DNA from: Rotaria sordida
Lineage: Eukaryota > Rotifera > Eurotatoria > Philodinida > Philodinidae
Direction of reading: 5' to 3'
Assembly (NCBI GenBank): GCA_905250125.1
Contig: CAJNOL010000095.1
Coordinates: forward strand, 124,001-188,000
DNA length: 64,000 nucleotides
The translations under genes and the position numbers were made by a program. Position 1 is the stretch's first letter; every line of letters starts with the position of its first letter. Below, one piece after another: positions 36,961-49,931 of this stretch. Below the pieces are notes generated by a model that saw only the letters and a list, made by a program, of their open reading frames with translations, had not been told where the DNA came from and did not search any database.

Positions 36961-39001
36961 ACCGATAAACAATGACAAAAAAATCCGATTCAGCTATGCC
37001 GATAAACTTTGTAAATTGAAAAGGATGCGACGTATCTACACAAAAATAATAAAAATAACAAAAATAAATGACATATAAGTTCTAACATTCACGAAAAATA
37101 ATTAATTAAGAAGCACTTCTTATACATTGAATCGCTTACAAAGTAATTTTAGTGTAGCAATCGTAATTGATAGAAATAATATTGCACACTTTTCTTCCTT
37201 CAAATTCTCAGACTAATAGGAGGTAAACAATCATCGATGCTTTAACAACTTCAATGTGAAGAAAAATATTCAAAGAACACGCATGAAATTTTACTGTTCT
37301 GTTTCTGTCAGCGTAGAATTTGTCGGGTCGTCTTTTTTCCTTTTCCATGCAGAACTTGAAAAAAAAACGTTTGTCATTGGTAACGATAAACTCGATGTCA
37401 ACAATAGAGCCATGTTATGGAAGTTTTATGAAGTTCAATATGCAAAAAAGCTCGAAAGGCTAGAACAATACAAAAACAAAAACCAGCTCATGTTTCTCAT
37501 TACTGCTCATGAAACAGTCATGGAACAGGTCGATTCCAACGAACTGATGAAAGAAACCTTCTTCAATATAAATATATAATGTTTCAATTGATGAATGCTG
37601 TTCATTGTTTTTTGTAAGGTTCATATGATCTTCGAACCCGCATTCGAAGAAATCCATTAACATCAGATTCAGTTGTGATGCGATAGTCGAAGGCACATAG
37701 AACAGCAAAAAACATTTATTTTGCTTTAACATCCTCGAAAAGTTACGTTTCGTTCGCGAGAATATGTTTCTATTATACGCCAGTTGATGAATATTCTGTC
37801 TTGTTGAAAGGATCAACTAAGACGACCTTCGCTGATTAGGGTATGAAAAAAGCGAATCTGTAAAATCCATGCGTCACGAGTTGCTTTTGATGCATATCGA
37901 AAAGATAAGCAGTATATGGATATGTAATTGATGTTACAATTATCAAAATCGTTAGGATAAGTTTTGACTACATTACTCTCATCGGAGTTGGTCCTCAACT
38001 ATTCACTATCAAAATTCCAATGAAATATTCTAATTCGCATAAGAAAAACAACTTCATTTAAATTTGTGAGTCAAGGGTTAGACCGAAAATAAGTACAGGG
38101 TGGACCATAAACAACACTATGGTAAAACAATGAAACATCTCCGCTTTGGTTCGCTCGAATGGGCTGATTTTTTTTTGTTCACTGGTAGAAACTTATTTAA
38201 AGTTGTTTTTATTCTATACGGATCACGTAAACAACTAATACTGTCAAGTTATACTTTTGGCTTCACTAAAGAAATATTATCTGTTATCGAGTAAGAAAAA
38301 TACATATGTAGCATTTCATAGATAAGCTTCAGTTGTCCTCTACGAAAATAAGAAGAAGAAATCAAAACGAACTTTATGAATCATACTATTACTGATGCAC
38401 ACAGAACAAATTTTCAAAACTACGTAGTCAGTTTAAATGTTGAAATTTATGTCTACAAGTAAAACGCACAATTGCAGCCATTTTAACATCAAAATACTAA
38501 CGTCTTTGCAAAAAACCAATGTTCTATGGTTAGAAATTTGAAACTTTGCAACTGTTGACTTTTAAACTAGTTAGTACTGAAAATTTGATGCATGCACATC
38601 AATATATTATCATTAATAAAAGTCGATCGTGCTTCATGTCGCACGACAGTGGTTCGATTATGGTAGATGGCTAGGAGAGAACAGGAAAAAGAAAAACACG
38701 TGCGAGCATGTTTTTGTCTATTTGACGTTAGTCAATGTTGATTCTATACAAATTTCTTTCATTTGTAGAGCATATGAAATGCTTTTTTTCTTGATTCTTA
38801 CTGCACAGTGAGCAATTTTTCACAGGCATGTGGATATTTTGTTTTAAAACACTCCAATATATTCAAAAATACTTTTTTTATAGGTTTTCGCATGTGCTCT
38901 TTTCAATAGAGTAGTTTGCAGAACTCAGAAACGCTTTTAAGTTGGTTTTATAAAAATCATTGTTTTTTCAGAGGTCAAAATGGTCTTTTAAATATCTATT
39001 G
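36961..39001. other. USP upstream region with possible decayed coding fragments
   Basis: On the plus strand, after an acceptor-like CAG near 37350, about 75 codons are open to 37579 (DKLDVNNRAMLWKFYEVQ). On the minus strand at about 37600-38000 coding-looking pieces in different frames (KATRDAWILQIRF; FFAVLCAFDYRITTE) are separated by stops. I recognise neither. They may be remnants of lost genes or chance. The ORF at 38100-38294 has no support. Confidence 0.25.
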
Positions 39002-39400
39002 CATTGGCACATAAGTTCTGAGTGTTTGGATCAGTAGAGTTATATCACCAATATAAGACTACATTTTAAGGCAAGTAATTATATATTCTGACAGAGCTCG
39101 GAATTCTCTATCACTCTGTATATTTAAGTCTTGACTTGCATTTATTTGCTGAAAAAATATTTTGAATACAGTGAAGACACTCTCACCCTCAGATTCCCAC
39201 GAACTTCATTTTTTGTTCCTTTCTCATGTGTTCCTACAATTTTTATCTCTACAGTAATTTGGCTTTTTAGAAAAATAATTATATATTGTGAGAGCTCTTG
39301 AAATGCTCTATCGCCCTGTATATTCCGATCTGACTTGAACTTATTTGCTGAAAAATATTTCGAACTACTGATCCAAATGCTCAGAACTTATGTGCCAATG
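39002..39400. mobile_element. TIR element with internal direct repeat
   Basis: A 36-bp terminal inverted repeat, almost perfect: CATTGGCACATAAGTTCTGA at the left and its reverse complement ending at 39400. Inside, a segment of about 85 bp starting AATTATATATT and ending TTATTTGCTGAAAAA occurs twice in the same direction (about 39078 and 39279). Non-coding. Confidence 0.65.
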
Positions 39401-41150
39401 TAATAGTTCCGATTTGAACATCATTTCTTATAGATTTTTGAGCATGTTAATTTTGAATCTGGTAATAGAAAGACTTTATGGAACCTTCAAGAAATTTTTC
39501 TTGAAATCCAGGTTGTTGGAAACTACTTTTAATAGGACACTTAAATTGAACCGTTTTCTATGTTCTAGCAAATGCTAACAAGAGCTCAGACTAGAAAAGC
39601 ACGTCGTCATATAGTATATAGTGCCCACCATTACCCCTTGACTCTTTTTTTTAGGGAACTGGTCGAGTCATTAGACTTCTTTTACAAATTGTAGACCGAT
39701 ACTTCAAGGTTATTTTTCGTGGATTTGCTACGTATACGCAAAAAGAATCAAAATTGATGCTAAAACTAAAATTAATGAAAAAAAAACTTATAAAAAAAAT
39801 AAAATTCAAAATAATTAACTATCTACAAGTATACTATAAAAAAGGCTATCGTCTTCATTGTTACATGCCAAGACTGTTTCGTCTTTTCTTTTTCTTTTTG
39901 CCCAAGCATGTTGCGTGGATCCCCTTGGTAGCATCCAGCTTTGCCCCAAGAGATTGTGATTATAAAATCCAGAGGTCCAAGATCTTAAAATTGTTCCTGA
40001 CTGTATCACAATCGAGCATTATTAACCTAGTTAATGATTTTTGCAGATTCGTAGTTTCACGTCATTGCGGAGGAAACAATGAAAAATGGGATTTTCACGT
40101 TTGACTGGTTTTTGTTGAAAAGTGATCTCGTCTTGAAGTCATTGAAAGGCACATCATTCAATGCAGTTTCTCGTGCTGATTTCGAATATGTGATTAGTTT
40201 TGTCTGAAAGTACTTCTAACTCCCAAAAAATAAAGAATAAGCTGGAAAAGCGGAGGTTTTGTAAAACCTCTAACCCAGTCCAGAAGCATTTACGCATCTT
40301 TACGCTAAGTGAATAGATGTGTCAAACAGATTTAAACATTATGTGAAAATTTCGCGCGTTTTGAAGCTGTGCTAAAGTGTGCGTACTCATTATACTGAAC
40401 ACGTCTTTTTTGGAAAATCCTCGGTTGAGAAATAATGCATGGTTTTTCTAACAGAGAGACTGTTAGAGCACAGTCTTTGTTATAGAACGATAGAGCAAGA
40501 GCTCTACTTTCAGAATCTGTGCGATTTATTCTTTAAATCATTCTACTTTCTTTGAGATAAACCACTTTTCTCTAAGATGACAAAAATCAGGCCATTTTTT
40601 GGATCTAAGCTTTTTTCGATGTTCTAAAGAGTTAAAATAAAAAAAAAAGGTTATCAAAAAATCATCAATTTGGTTTAAGTATATTGGACATTATTCAAAT
40701 CGCGAAAAATATCACTTCTATTTCTTTATCAAATGTCCACGTTGTTGTCCACTGTGGCTATGTCAGACTATAGCATTGTGACCAAAAATTAAAGAAACAA
40801 AAACTTCAGCTCATGAAAAGGGTGGGGTACCCACAGAGTACGGTCCTATTACACATTACAGGAGACAATTACAACCTTATTTGAATTATACTGAACTAAA
40901 AATTATCTAACATATGTGTCATGTGTATTTTCTAGGTAATTTCTTAAGTAATAATTTTATATTCGTTAGAATATTGCACGTTTAGAATAAAAAATATTTT
41001 TTTTACAGATTACTGCACATAATAAAATTTATTTATTGAACACTTTGTTTTTGGAATTCGCTTGTCCATTTTTTGTTATTAGTGTATTATTTGATTTACT
41101 TTTTTTTTTTTACTAACGAAATATTGAAATAATTGATATATTTATTTTAG
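39401..41150. other. intergenic, no supported gene
   Basis: ORFs at 39754-40104 (+) and 39815-40009 (-) overlap and have no recognised family. On the minus strand near 39900-39980 a short stretch (DLGPLDFIITISWGKAG) looks protein-like but leads nowhere. Nothing else found. Confidence 0.3.
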
Positions 41151-41226
41151 GTTTCAAATAATGATTAATTCAGTTAAACGTGAATTACATGCAGCAAAAG
41201 ATCAATTGTCGACTAAAAGTTCATAG
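41151..41226 (+). CDS. orphan 3'-terminal exon, unidentified
   Basis: After a good acceptor (TTTATTTTAG at 41141-41150) a frame reads FQIMINSVKRELHAAKDQ and four more residues to TAG at 41224-41226. It looks like the last exon of a gene, but no upstream exon was found. It could be a relic or a short gene starting at ATG 41161. Confidence 0.25.
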
Positions 41227-41656
41227 AACAAAGGAATCGCATGGTTTTCTTTTCTTTTGATAGCAATAATTTTATACTTTCTTTTTTAATTTCTTAGTTT
41301 TAGTATATTAAGTGTCACTGCTTATTTACATTAGAACATTATCTTTTATTCAAATATAAATACGCATCCGCTGTGCTGTGTTATCTCATAGATCATTTTG
41401 TTTTTGAGAAATGAGATTTTGTGACATTGTTCAAAACGATAATATGATTATTGAAAATTCATTTGTTGCTTAGTAATTTTGTTCAAAAAATATCTTATAA
41501 AAAGATTTGCCATTATGTCTACTAGAAAAATTAAACGCGAGGATAAGTTATAAGAATATGAAAAACATTGGAAATATCATCGACGCTTGACAATCATCTG
41601 AACTGGAACTCCTGGACGAAGAATACCTTCAGTAGCTATATGTAATTCGTCGATAG

Positions 41657-42100
41657 TTTGAGTTGAATGAAAAGAAAAACGACGAAATTTCAACGGTGGC
41701 TATTTTAGCTATGACAGCAGCACGTTATTTACAATCAATTTTAAACATGAACAATTCTAATGCTTATACAAGTAAAGAAGAACGTCGACGATTATTATTT
41801 GAACAGAAGAAAAAGTTTATAACACTTACATCGATCACTTTATCTATATGTCTTAATATCATCAACACCGTCGTACTCACTACGATTGTACCTAATCCTT
41901 ATGGTATCATAATTAATGCAACAATTGCAACTGTTATAGAACTTTATGGCCATTTCATTGAAGGAAAACCCAAAATTTCGCAAAAGCTCGCCTCACAAAT
42001 GTTGTATTATTTTATAGTAGTCGGAATACGCATAATTATTATTATAACTACAGTATATTTCATTGTGCTTTTTAGATATTGTCTTGTTGATGTTGATTAA
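41657..42100 (+). CDS. small membrane protein, unidentified
   Basis: An open frame begins at an acceptor-like AG (41655-41656) and ends at TAA 42098-42100. The first in-frame ATG is 41711 (MTAARYLQSIL); the codons before it (ELNEKKNDEIST) suggest an upstream exon or a later start. A basic segment (SKEERRRLLFEQKKK) precedes hydrophobic stretches near SITLSICLNIINTVVLTTIV, IINATIATVIELYG, and a C-terminal YYFIVVGIRIIIIITTVYFI. Two or three membrane spans are likely. No family recognised. Confidence 0.5.
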   Translation, partial: FELNEKKNDEISTVAILAMTAARYLQSILNMNNSNAYTSKEERRRLLFEQKKKFITLTSITLSICLNIINTVVLTTIVPNPYGIIINATIATVIELYGHFIEGKPKISQKLASQMLYYFIVVGIRIIIIITTVYFIVLFRYCLVDVD

Positions 42101-43392
42101 TGATTTTCTCAAAAATAAATTTTTAATGATTTTATGTTTGTTATATCTATGATTTAAATCATGAAACAGTTCTTCAGGATAAGAAAAATACAAAAAAAAA
42201 GAAGGCATTTTAATAGAGAGAATACGAAAAAAATGATCTTCTCTTATAGGAACTGGTGAACGTTTTTTTTTAGAAAACATTTATTATCTTAGCAAAAGAA
42301 GAATATTATCTAAACTCTATATGTATTTTTTCTGGTACATGTATACCAGTTACAATGGAATAAAAAGGATCATTTAACTGTATATCTCCGATGAATTGAT
42401 GTCTTTACAAGGTTACTCTGTGGAAACCATCAAATTCATTAACAGTCTGATCGCATGTCTTAGCTCATTGGCAAGTCAGTCCATATCACATATCCATCAA
42501 AATTATCCCTTATACATCTAATTTCATCGTAGAAATAGAAATACAATCGTTTAAAAAATAAAATAAACAGTACATATGAAATATATCGATATATGATACA
42601 TCTTCTAATTAAATATATGCATTTTTTAGACTCCTTTTTTCGGCCATAGTTTCTTTGGTTTTTTTTAACATCAAAACTTTACCAAAAATATATAAAATGA
42701 CATTTTTAGTGGTAATTCAACGAATTTCATCCAACAAGACCAAAAAATCGACAAAAAATTGTTTTAATTTCAAATGGTAGCACCTTACAAATTTAGAAGA
42801 ATGCTCCACTTAAATTTCATATTCGCCTCCAGCTTATTCTATTTGGAAGAGTATATTTTTGTTTTAAAGTCCAACTAAAATTTTAGCCATATTCGATAGC
42901 TCTTGGCCAAAATAATATTAACTATTGAAGAGCTTTTGTCTTTTTTTTTTTGAATATATTTTATAATTAGGCTAAGCTTAAAATATTATTATTGTAGGGT
43001 ATGACAATCAGTTTAATATTTTTCAAATAGATGCGTACTATCCAATTATCATATTCGATTTCTCAATAATCTATATTTTATTCTCAATACAAAATAAATA
43101 CGAATGCGAATATATAACCAAAGTATGAATGTGCTTTTTCTCACTTTTCTTTTAACCAACAAATTATTATTTACTTTGTTCATGTTTATATTTAACGTGT
43201 CGTTTGATGCGATGTTGCAATGAGCTTTTTTCTTCGATATAATTATTCATTGGTGAATAGAATGATCATTGTTCTACGAACACAATAAGCAAGCGATAAC
43301 GATTGTGATATAAACAGATGCTATTCGGTTGTGAACTCTTTATCTAGGTGTGTCATTTTATTTCTTTCGTTCGCATCAATAAATCGATAAAT
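42101..43392. other. intergenic, no gene seen
   Basis: A/T-rich sequence between two small membrane-protein genes. No exon, repeat or signal that I can support. Confidence 0.4.
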
Positions 43393-43917
43393 ATGATAGC
43401 TGATCACATAAAATCATTTGAGTATACATGTTACAATACTATTTCAAATTGGTCAACTATACACTTTTGTTATACAATGTTAATACTGTTCTGGCTCACA
43501 TTGTTCATTTTAATTGTTTTTCCTGGTGTTTCGCTCTTGTCGGCATGGCCTTTTCCTGATCACGAGCAATTCAACGAAGGATCAGAAGATACTCGTATTT
43601 GTCGTTTTCTTATGTTCATTATGTTCGAATTCGCATTGATATTCACTTATATTTTTGGTGCTTTGATTTGTAGATGGATGTTAAACATTGGTCCCATTAC
43701 TCTCATGGCATTTAACCGTTGGATAATTGAAGCATATTATGCTCCCATGATAGTTGAAATTGTTCTGTATGTTTTATACAGGTACCCTTTTATAGAATGT
43801 CCAAACGTTGCGAGTGCTTCATTTCATGCTCAGTTTGCATGCGTTATTAGATTATTTTTATTCTTCATTACACGTTATGCAGAATTCTATCCGTCTGCTC
43901 GATTGAACAATGTGTAG
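43393..43917 (+). CDS. multi-pass membrane protein, unidentified
   Basis: ATG 43393 (MIADHIKSFEYT) to TAG 43915-43917, 174 residues in one exon. The frame is open 15 codons further up but only from a GTG. Hydrophobic segments: YTMLILFWLTLFILIVFPGV (about 29-52), FLMFIMFEFALIFTYIFGAL (about 76-98), a weaker PMIVEIVLYVLY, and FACVIRLFLFFI near the end. An acidic loop (DHEQFNEGSEDTR) separates the first two. Codon use is less A/T-extreme than in IDH3G. Family not recognised. Confidence 0.5.
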   Translation: MIADHIKSFEYTCYNTISNWSTIHFCYTMLILFWLTLFILIVFPGVSLLSAWPFPDHEQFNEGSEDTRICRFLMFIMFEFALIFTYIFGALICRWMLNIGPITLMAFNRWIIEAYYAPMIVEIVLYVLYRYPFIECPNVASASFHAQFACVIRLFLFFITRYAEFYPSARLNNV

Positions 43918-44385
43918 TTCCGTGTATTCCATATTAGTTGCAACAGATTTATTGATAATCATACTTCTGGTTTTCAAGCCACAGAATTTTCCTTATATCA
44001 CTTCGAAAATTTAACATCATATTAACTTTTTGTTAAATTTATATTTGTTGGCTTATTTTGTTTAGTAATAAATAAATAATTTTTATGTTGAATGATGACT
44101 CAAGATACTAAAGCCATTTAAGTATTCATATGTTATCGTTTTGCTTTTAATATTTGCGATATGAAAAACAAGAAAATTCAGGAAACTTTTTTAAAATGAA
44201 TTCATCAAACCAATATTTATGCTTCATTTACTTTTTCGTTTATAAGTCAAAAGATGTAGTTTTGAGTGATAACAATAACAGTGAATAGAAAGAAAAGAAA
44301 AACAATGCTACATAGAAATAAAAAAGAGAAAATCTCAGAACGATAAATGATAACAAAAAATAAATCGTTAAACTTGTACATCTGT

Positions 44386-45008
44386 TTAAGTTAAATAACT
44401 AGGCATTTTGATACTAAAATAAGCGAAAAAGATTAACAAGATTTTTTTTTGTTTGATTTTCACTTACCGGATGAAAATTTTAGTAGCACAATATGCAATA
44501 AGAATAAATATAAATGAGCAAAGTATCACTAATATCTCTATTAAGACGTGACATATTTTATTTATTTGTTTAATCAAGTAAAATAAAACCAAGACCACCT
44601 TATGTAAACATAAATGAAGCAGCCAGACTTTCCATTATGTATTGACCATTAATACATCATGCCATAAGAGCAACTGGTTTATGATGATCATATTCATCAG
44701 TTGTACTTCCTGAAAAAAAGAATTTATATCGATAATTTAAAATTAAATTCTTTGTTATTCTACTGACCAACACTTGATGGTTCAACAATAACATCATAAA
44801 TAACACTGGCAGTAATGAGAAAATAAGAAACAAGTACACTAAATAAAACTCTAATAATAATAATAATAATAATAAACAAGAGAATTTCATAGATTGAAAT
44901 GGATTTATCTAACGTTCTACTAGAAGATTTTCGAATCCATGATGGTTTTTTTAATTTTTAATTTGGACATCGATCAAAAGTAAACGGAAGTCGATAAAGA
45001 CTTTCTAT
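44386..45008 (-). pseudogene. OSTC: dead copy of oligosaccharyltransferase subunit OSTC (DC2)
   Basis: OSTC links the STT3A oligosaccharyltransferase to the Sec61 translocon. Minus-strand pieces match it from end to end: exon 45008-44768, exon 44709-44468, exon 44413-44386, with GT-AG introns still visible. Recognisable parts: ESLYRLPFTFDRCPN, VLVSYFLITASVIYDVIVEP, SSVGSTTDEYDHHKPVALMA, NGQYIMESLAASFMFT, GGLGFILLD, and IKMPSYLT. Lesions: the start ATG is ATA (45006-45008); in-frame stops at 44958-44960, 44657-44659, 44600-44602, 44570-44572 and 44558-44560; and a frameshift in the last membrane segment. An ATT repeat has grown in the first membrane segment. Intron retention means a duplicated gene, not a retrocopy. 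A working copy is presumably elsewhere in the genome. Confidence 0.9.
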
Positions 45009-45755
45009 TATCTCGTCTTTTTTATTATCTAATAAAACCAATCTAAAAAAAACTAAAAATTGTCTATAGCATAGTAAAAAAATTCGTTTTCACCAATAGT
45101 GGATGATTAAAAAAATTGATCAATTTCTTAGATATATTGCAATCTAGTAGAGATGAATATTCATCCATTAAGAAATAGTGGTGAATGTCACTAGTATTCG
45201 AATTGATATTCTGTTAAAGAGCAAACGTAGATTCATATGAAAACAGATATGAACTCTTTCTTCGTTTACAATTTTGTATGAGTAAATTTTTAATTCATTT
45301 ATATTTGTGTAAGTGTTCGATATGTGTTTATTGATATAATATTTCAGACAGAACATGACAAAATTAACCCATGAAATAAGAAACATTAAGTTCATATCAT
45401 TTTTTTTTCGAAATTTCTCTGCGTGCTAAAATATAGTTATTACCGGATTAATGATGACTTGTGCTTAACTCACATTCAAATTGAAAAGTTTATCGTGATG
45501 AATCGACCTAAAAAAGCTTTTATTTTTTTCAAATAGCGATATAACTTCTAGTGAATAATAACGTTATTGTTACTTGTAAATCTGCGATATCTGTATGATT
45601 TTCTAAAGAAGACGACTGTTGTTGACCAATAGAAAACGAGAGAATGAATGATTGATTTTCATTCGTTACCCATCTGTTTGTTTATTATTGTTCTTTCAGT
45701 TTTTTTTTGAGTTTGAAAAATATGTGGTAATAATAGCATATTTAGCGTTAAAAAA
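45009..45755. other. IDH3G upstream region
   Basis: No gene seen. ORF 45168-45395 (-) has no support. Presumed to hold the IDH3G promoter. Confidence 0.35.
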
Positions 45756-47380
45756 ATGCAGTCTATTCTAAAACTCAATACTCGTCGTACATTTTCGTCG
45801 ATCATATCATTTCGACGAACTTTGACTACTAATGTGTGTATTTTATTTTCATTGTAATATTTGTTTATGTATGATATTTAGCATGATACACCTTGGCGAA
45901 CAGCTTATGGTGGTAAATATACAGTAACATTAATACATGGAGATGGTGTGGGACCTGAACTTATGGGACATGTCAAATCTGTTATGAGGTAAAAAAATTG
46001 ATTAATTTAATTTATTTAATGATTAAATTAAAAATTTAGATGTATTCGAGCACCTATTGATTTTGAGGATATTCCATTGTCAAGCCATATAGCTAGTGAT
46101 GAAATGTTTGAGAGAGCTGTTATGGCTGTTAAACGTAATGGAATAGCTCTTAAAGGTTAGTTTATTCGAAACAAAATTATTTATATTTATTTAAATAAAT
46201 TAGGTAATATTTCATCACAAAATACAACAAATTCACTTAATGTTCTTCTACGGTAATCGTTATCTTCTTTTTCGAATATGTTATAGACATGATTAAGACT
46301 ATTATTTTATATATATATTAGTACTCGTCTCGATTTATATGCTAATGTTGTTCGTTGTAAAACAATTCCTGCTGTACCAACACGTCATGAAAACATCGAT
46401 ATTCGCGTTATTCGTGAGAATACGGAAGGTGAATATAGTTCACTCGAACATGAGGTTGGTATATAGATTTCTTTTTAATATCTAATTCTATTTAACTTTG
46501 ATTTATTCTTTTTCTTTTTTCAAGTCAGTTCCCGGTGTTGTTGAAAGTCTTAAAGGTTTATTTTAATATTTATTTTATATATAAATTTGATCGATTTTTT
46601 TTTAGTTATAACACGAGCAAAATCTCTTAAAATTGCTCGTTTTGCATTTGAAATTGCAAAACATCATGAAAGAAAAAAAGTAACAGCTGTTCATAAAGCA
46701 AATATAATGTAAATAAAATCTAATTCATTTTTTCTAAATAATTGATTAGATTTTTTTGTTTATAAAACAGGAAATTAAGTGATGGTTTATTTATTGATTG
46801 TTGTCGTGAAGTAGCTGCTGAATATCCCGATATTAAATTTGATACAATGATTGTTGATAATACCTGTATGCAATTAGTTAATCGACCAGCGCAATTTGAT
46901 GTTATGGTTATGCCCAATTTATATGGAAATATAGTAGCAAATGTATGTGCTGGTCTTGTTGGTGGTTCAGGTTTTGTTGCTGGTTCAAATTATGGAGATA
47001 ATTATGCAATTTTTGAACAAGGTACAAGAAATACAGGTTTAGGTATTGCTGGAAAAAATATTGCAAATCCATCTGGTATTCTTTTTGCTGCTGCTAATAT
47101 GCTCCAATATTTAGGGTAAACTAATCAACATTTTTCTTTTTACAAAAAAAAATTCTTTTCTTTTCAAAGATTGGATCAACATTCTTCAGCTATAAAAAAA
47201 GCTGTTATAAATACAGTTCAAGAGCATAAAGTAAAAACACCGGATATTGGTGGTACATCAACAACAACACAATTTGTTGAATGTGTTTTGAATGAAATTA
47301 TTAAAATGACACCAACAATTGGTTTTAATTATGAAATGCAAAAACCAACTTCTGGTTTTAGATATAAAAATATTGACTAA
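45756..47380 (+). CDS. IDH3G: NAD+-dependent isocitrate dehydrogenase, gamma subunit, mitochondrial
   Basis: Regulatory subunit of the mitochondrial IDH3 complex (alpha2-beta-gamma), which oxidises isocitrate to 2-oxoglutarate in the TCA cycle. Exons 45756-45833, 45882-45988, 46040-46155, 46204-46252, 46322-46454, 46525-46555, 46606-46708, 46771-47115, 47170-47380 give 390 residues (human 393). The N-terminus ([19 protein letters not shown]) is a basic, Ser/Thr-rich mitochondrial presequence. Family marks: [95 protein letters not shown]. The gamma-type reads VAGSNYG, TRNTG and TPDIGG favour gamma over beta or alpha. A candidate AATAAA lies at 47516-47521. Confidence 0.93.
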
Positions 47381-49931
47381 AACTTTTACTTTTCTTTTCA
47401 TTATTTTTGTTAATGTCTTTTTTTTCATTGTAGTCTTACAGAACCAGTATATATATTTCAATATTTTTCTTTCGAATATTTCTTAAGAAAGAGAGCACCA
47501 CAAAAAAAACACCAAAATAAATGTATTGAACATGCTTCTATTTAAACAAGCTATAATAATAACAATTTCTTCATTTTATTTTAATTAACTTTTTAATACC
47601 AATAACCAAATAATCAATCCTTTTTTATTCAAACAATAGTAGACTTCATAAGAAAACATTCAGATTCGAAGAAACTAATTCAACAAAAAAGAAATACGAT
47701 ATTAGAATTTCAGATAATAAAGAAACAGTGACTCCAGAGATCTTAGATACTGTATCTATTTATGTTCACATAGATACGTATTTTCTCTTTTCATTATAGG
47801 CCATAGTAACTTCGATGGCTTTTTTTTTATTAGATTCTGATGGATTGTGATATAATATAAGTTTGATGAGTTTCAGTAGAATCTGATAAATCCATTCTTG
47901 AATACAGAATCGAATTTTTCCTTCTTAAAAAAAAACACTTGTGTTTTGGCCTGACATGATGAAGAATTCTCTTTTTTACGACAATAGATCTCTTTTTTCT
48001 CGAAATCCTTATTTCCTGAGTAGCTTTTATAATAAATCGAACAGTAATCTGATGGATTTATATCAATAAGAAATTTTTCAAGATAAACCAGTATGAAATC
48101 AATATATGATAACCATTATTAAGATTAATATTTGTAATAGAAATTATTCAGATGAAGATAAAATATTTTTTTCACTTTTAATGATAAGCATATTATAAAT
48201 AAAATAATCATAAAAAACATTGGTTCGAAGAAATTCTTATGTTATATATTATATATTCACTGATACAAATTGAATTTCTATCGAGACTATTCGGATTTTA
48301 TTTTGCATTCAAAAGATAAATGAACTAGATTTATAATAACTTGGTGATAAAGTTCGAAACCATAAAATCATTCTATTACTGATGAGTCTTTCAACAGTTT
48401 TCATTTTGACAAATGACCAATTCCAAAAAAAAAACAATTTCTTTTCATTTTGAATAAAATCTCTAAAGAAAATTTTTTCTTATGATAATTCCATCAATAA
48501 AATTTGACATAAATACATATTCTTCATTGTTGAGTTTGAATATCTAAAATAAAAATCTGTTAAAACTTATCATTCTTATCAATTAAATATTGATATGAAT
48601 TTATAGTATATAAAGTTGAAAAATAAAAAAAAGCTCAGTATTCTTTATTATTCACACTGAAAATGATATCATCATTTTCTAACGAATACTTTATACAAAT
48701 ATTAAGATTATCTATTCTATTAACTCTTCATCTAATGAATAATATTTTCTATATTTAAAATTATATTATATTAAAAAATAAACAACTTCGAAAAAATTCT
48801 TGTACAATTTATTCTTTTTTTGTCATTAATAGTTACTTTTTTTTGTTAATATTAAATTTTAATTTATCATTATCTTGGACAGATGATCAATTTTTAGTTA
48901 ATCAAACACAAATCAAATCTTTATTTTATTGTAAATTTTAAAATTTTTGATTCAATTATCACTCAATGTTAATCGATACAAATTTAATAATCGAAGAATC
49001 GCTTTGATAGTTAATGTTCAAAAACTATCGAATGACATTTTTTTAAATTTCCGTTAGCCGTACAATGTTTATTGACAACTCCTTATATTGAATACAGCAA
49101 CCGATAATTCGATACATGATCATTTATTGAAATAAAACAAAAAAATACATGAAGACTAAAGAGTTTTCCAAGACAGGATTTTTTCAGAATAAAAATATCT
49201 TAAATTCAGATTCAAATCTTGAAGAAGATTGTTGGAAAATAAAAATCTTCATAATAGAATACAGATGATACTGACGGTAACTTTCTAGTAGAACATAAAA
49301 TTTAAAGGTATATTTAAATATTTTTCTATAATGATTTAATCGGAATGGATAAAAAGAAAGAGCTTTTTTAGTATGTTCTAGTTTTCTAAGAGATAGTCGA
49401 AACATAACTTAAGAATTCGTCTTGAAGAACTTTATGAAAGAATAAAATGAATTTTTGTCAACTAGTGTTCAATTACAAATTGATCATTAAGTATTTTGTT
49501 TGTTCATAGTAATAAGCATTATTCTATTTACTCGAGTAAGAATTATTTCTCTTTTTTTTTGTTGTGAATACTACTTATTGATTATTTATCAAGCAAATAA
49601 AAAGAAAAAAACATATTAATATTCTTTCAGCACTTTCTTCAGAAGAAAAGTAACTGTAGAATTTATGAATTTCTTTTTCGAAATAAATTATTGATATTTC
49701 TTAATCACCTGAATTGATAAAACAGTTAAGGAAAAAAACATTGATCAATTCATGTGAATGTTTAATTGGATATAAAATAAAAAATTCTAATCATTATATT
49801 GATCATACTCTCGTTCATGACTGCCTAATTTTTGTTCATAATCGTCTAAAAATAAATGTATGTCTAATTGGTTTGTTATTTGTCATATAAATTTAAATAG
49901 AGTTGATGCAATAACAGTTGTGAAAAAAAAA
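47381..49931. other. intergenic, no gene seen
   Basis: About 2.5 kb of very A/T-rich sequence. Past the IDH3G poly(A) signal no exon, inverted repeat or RNA gene was recognised on either strand. ORF 49184-49405 (-) has no support. Confidence 0.4.

Noticed and set aside
44657..44890. Leu-rich 77-codon ORF on the minus strand
   Set aside because: It is the OSTC pseudogene read partly in the wrong frame through the expanded ATT repeat and an unspliced intron.
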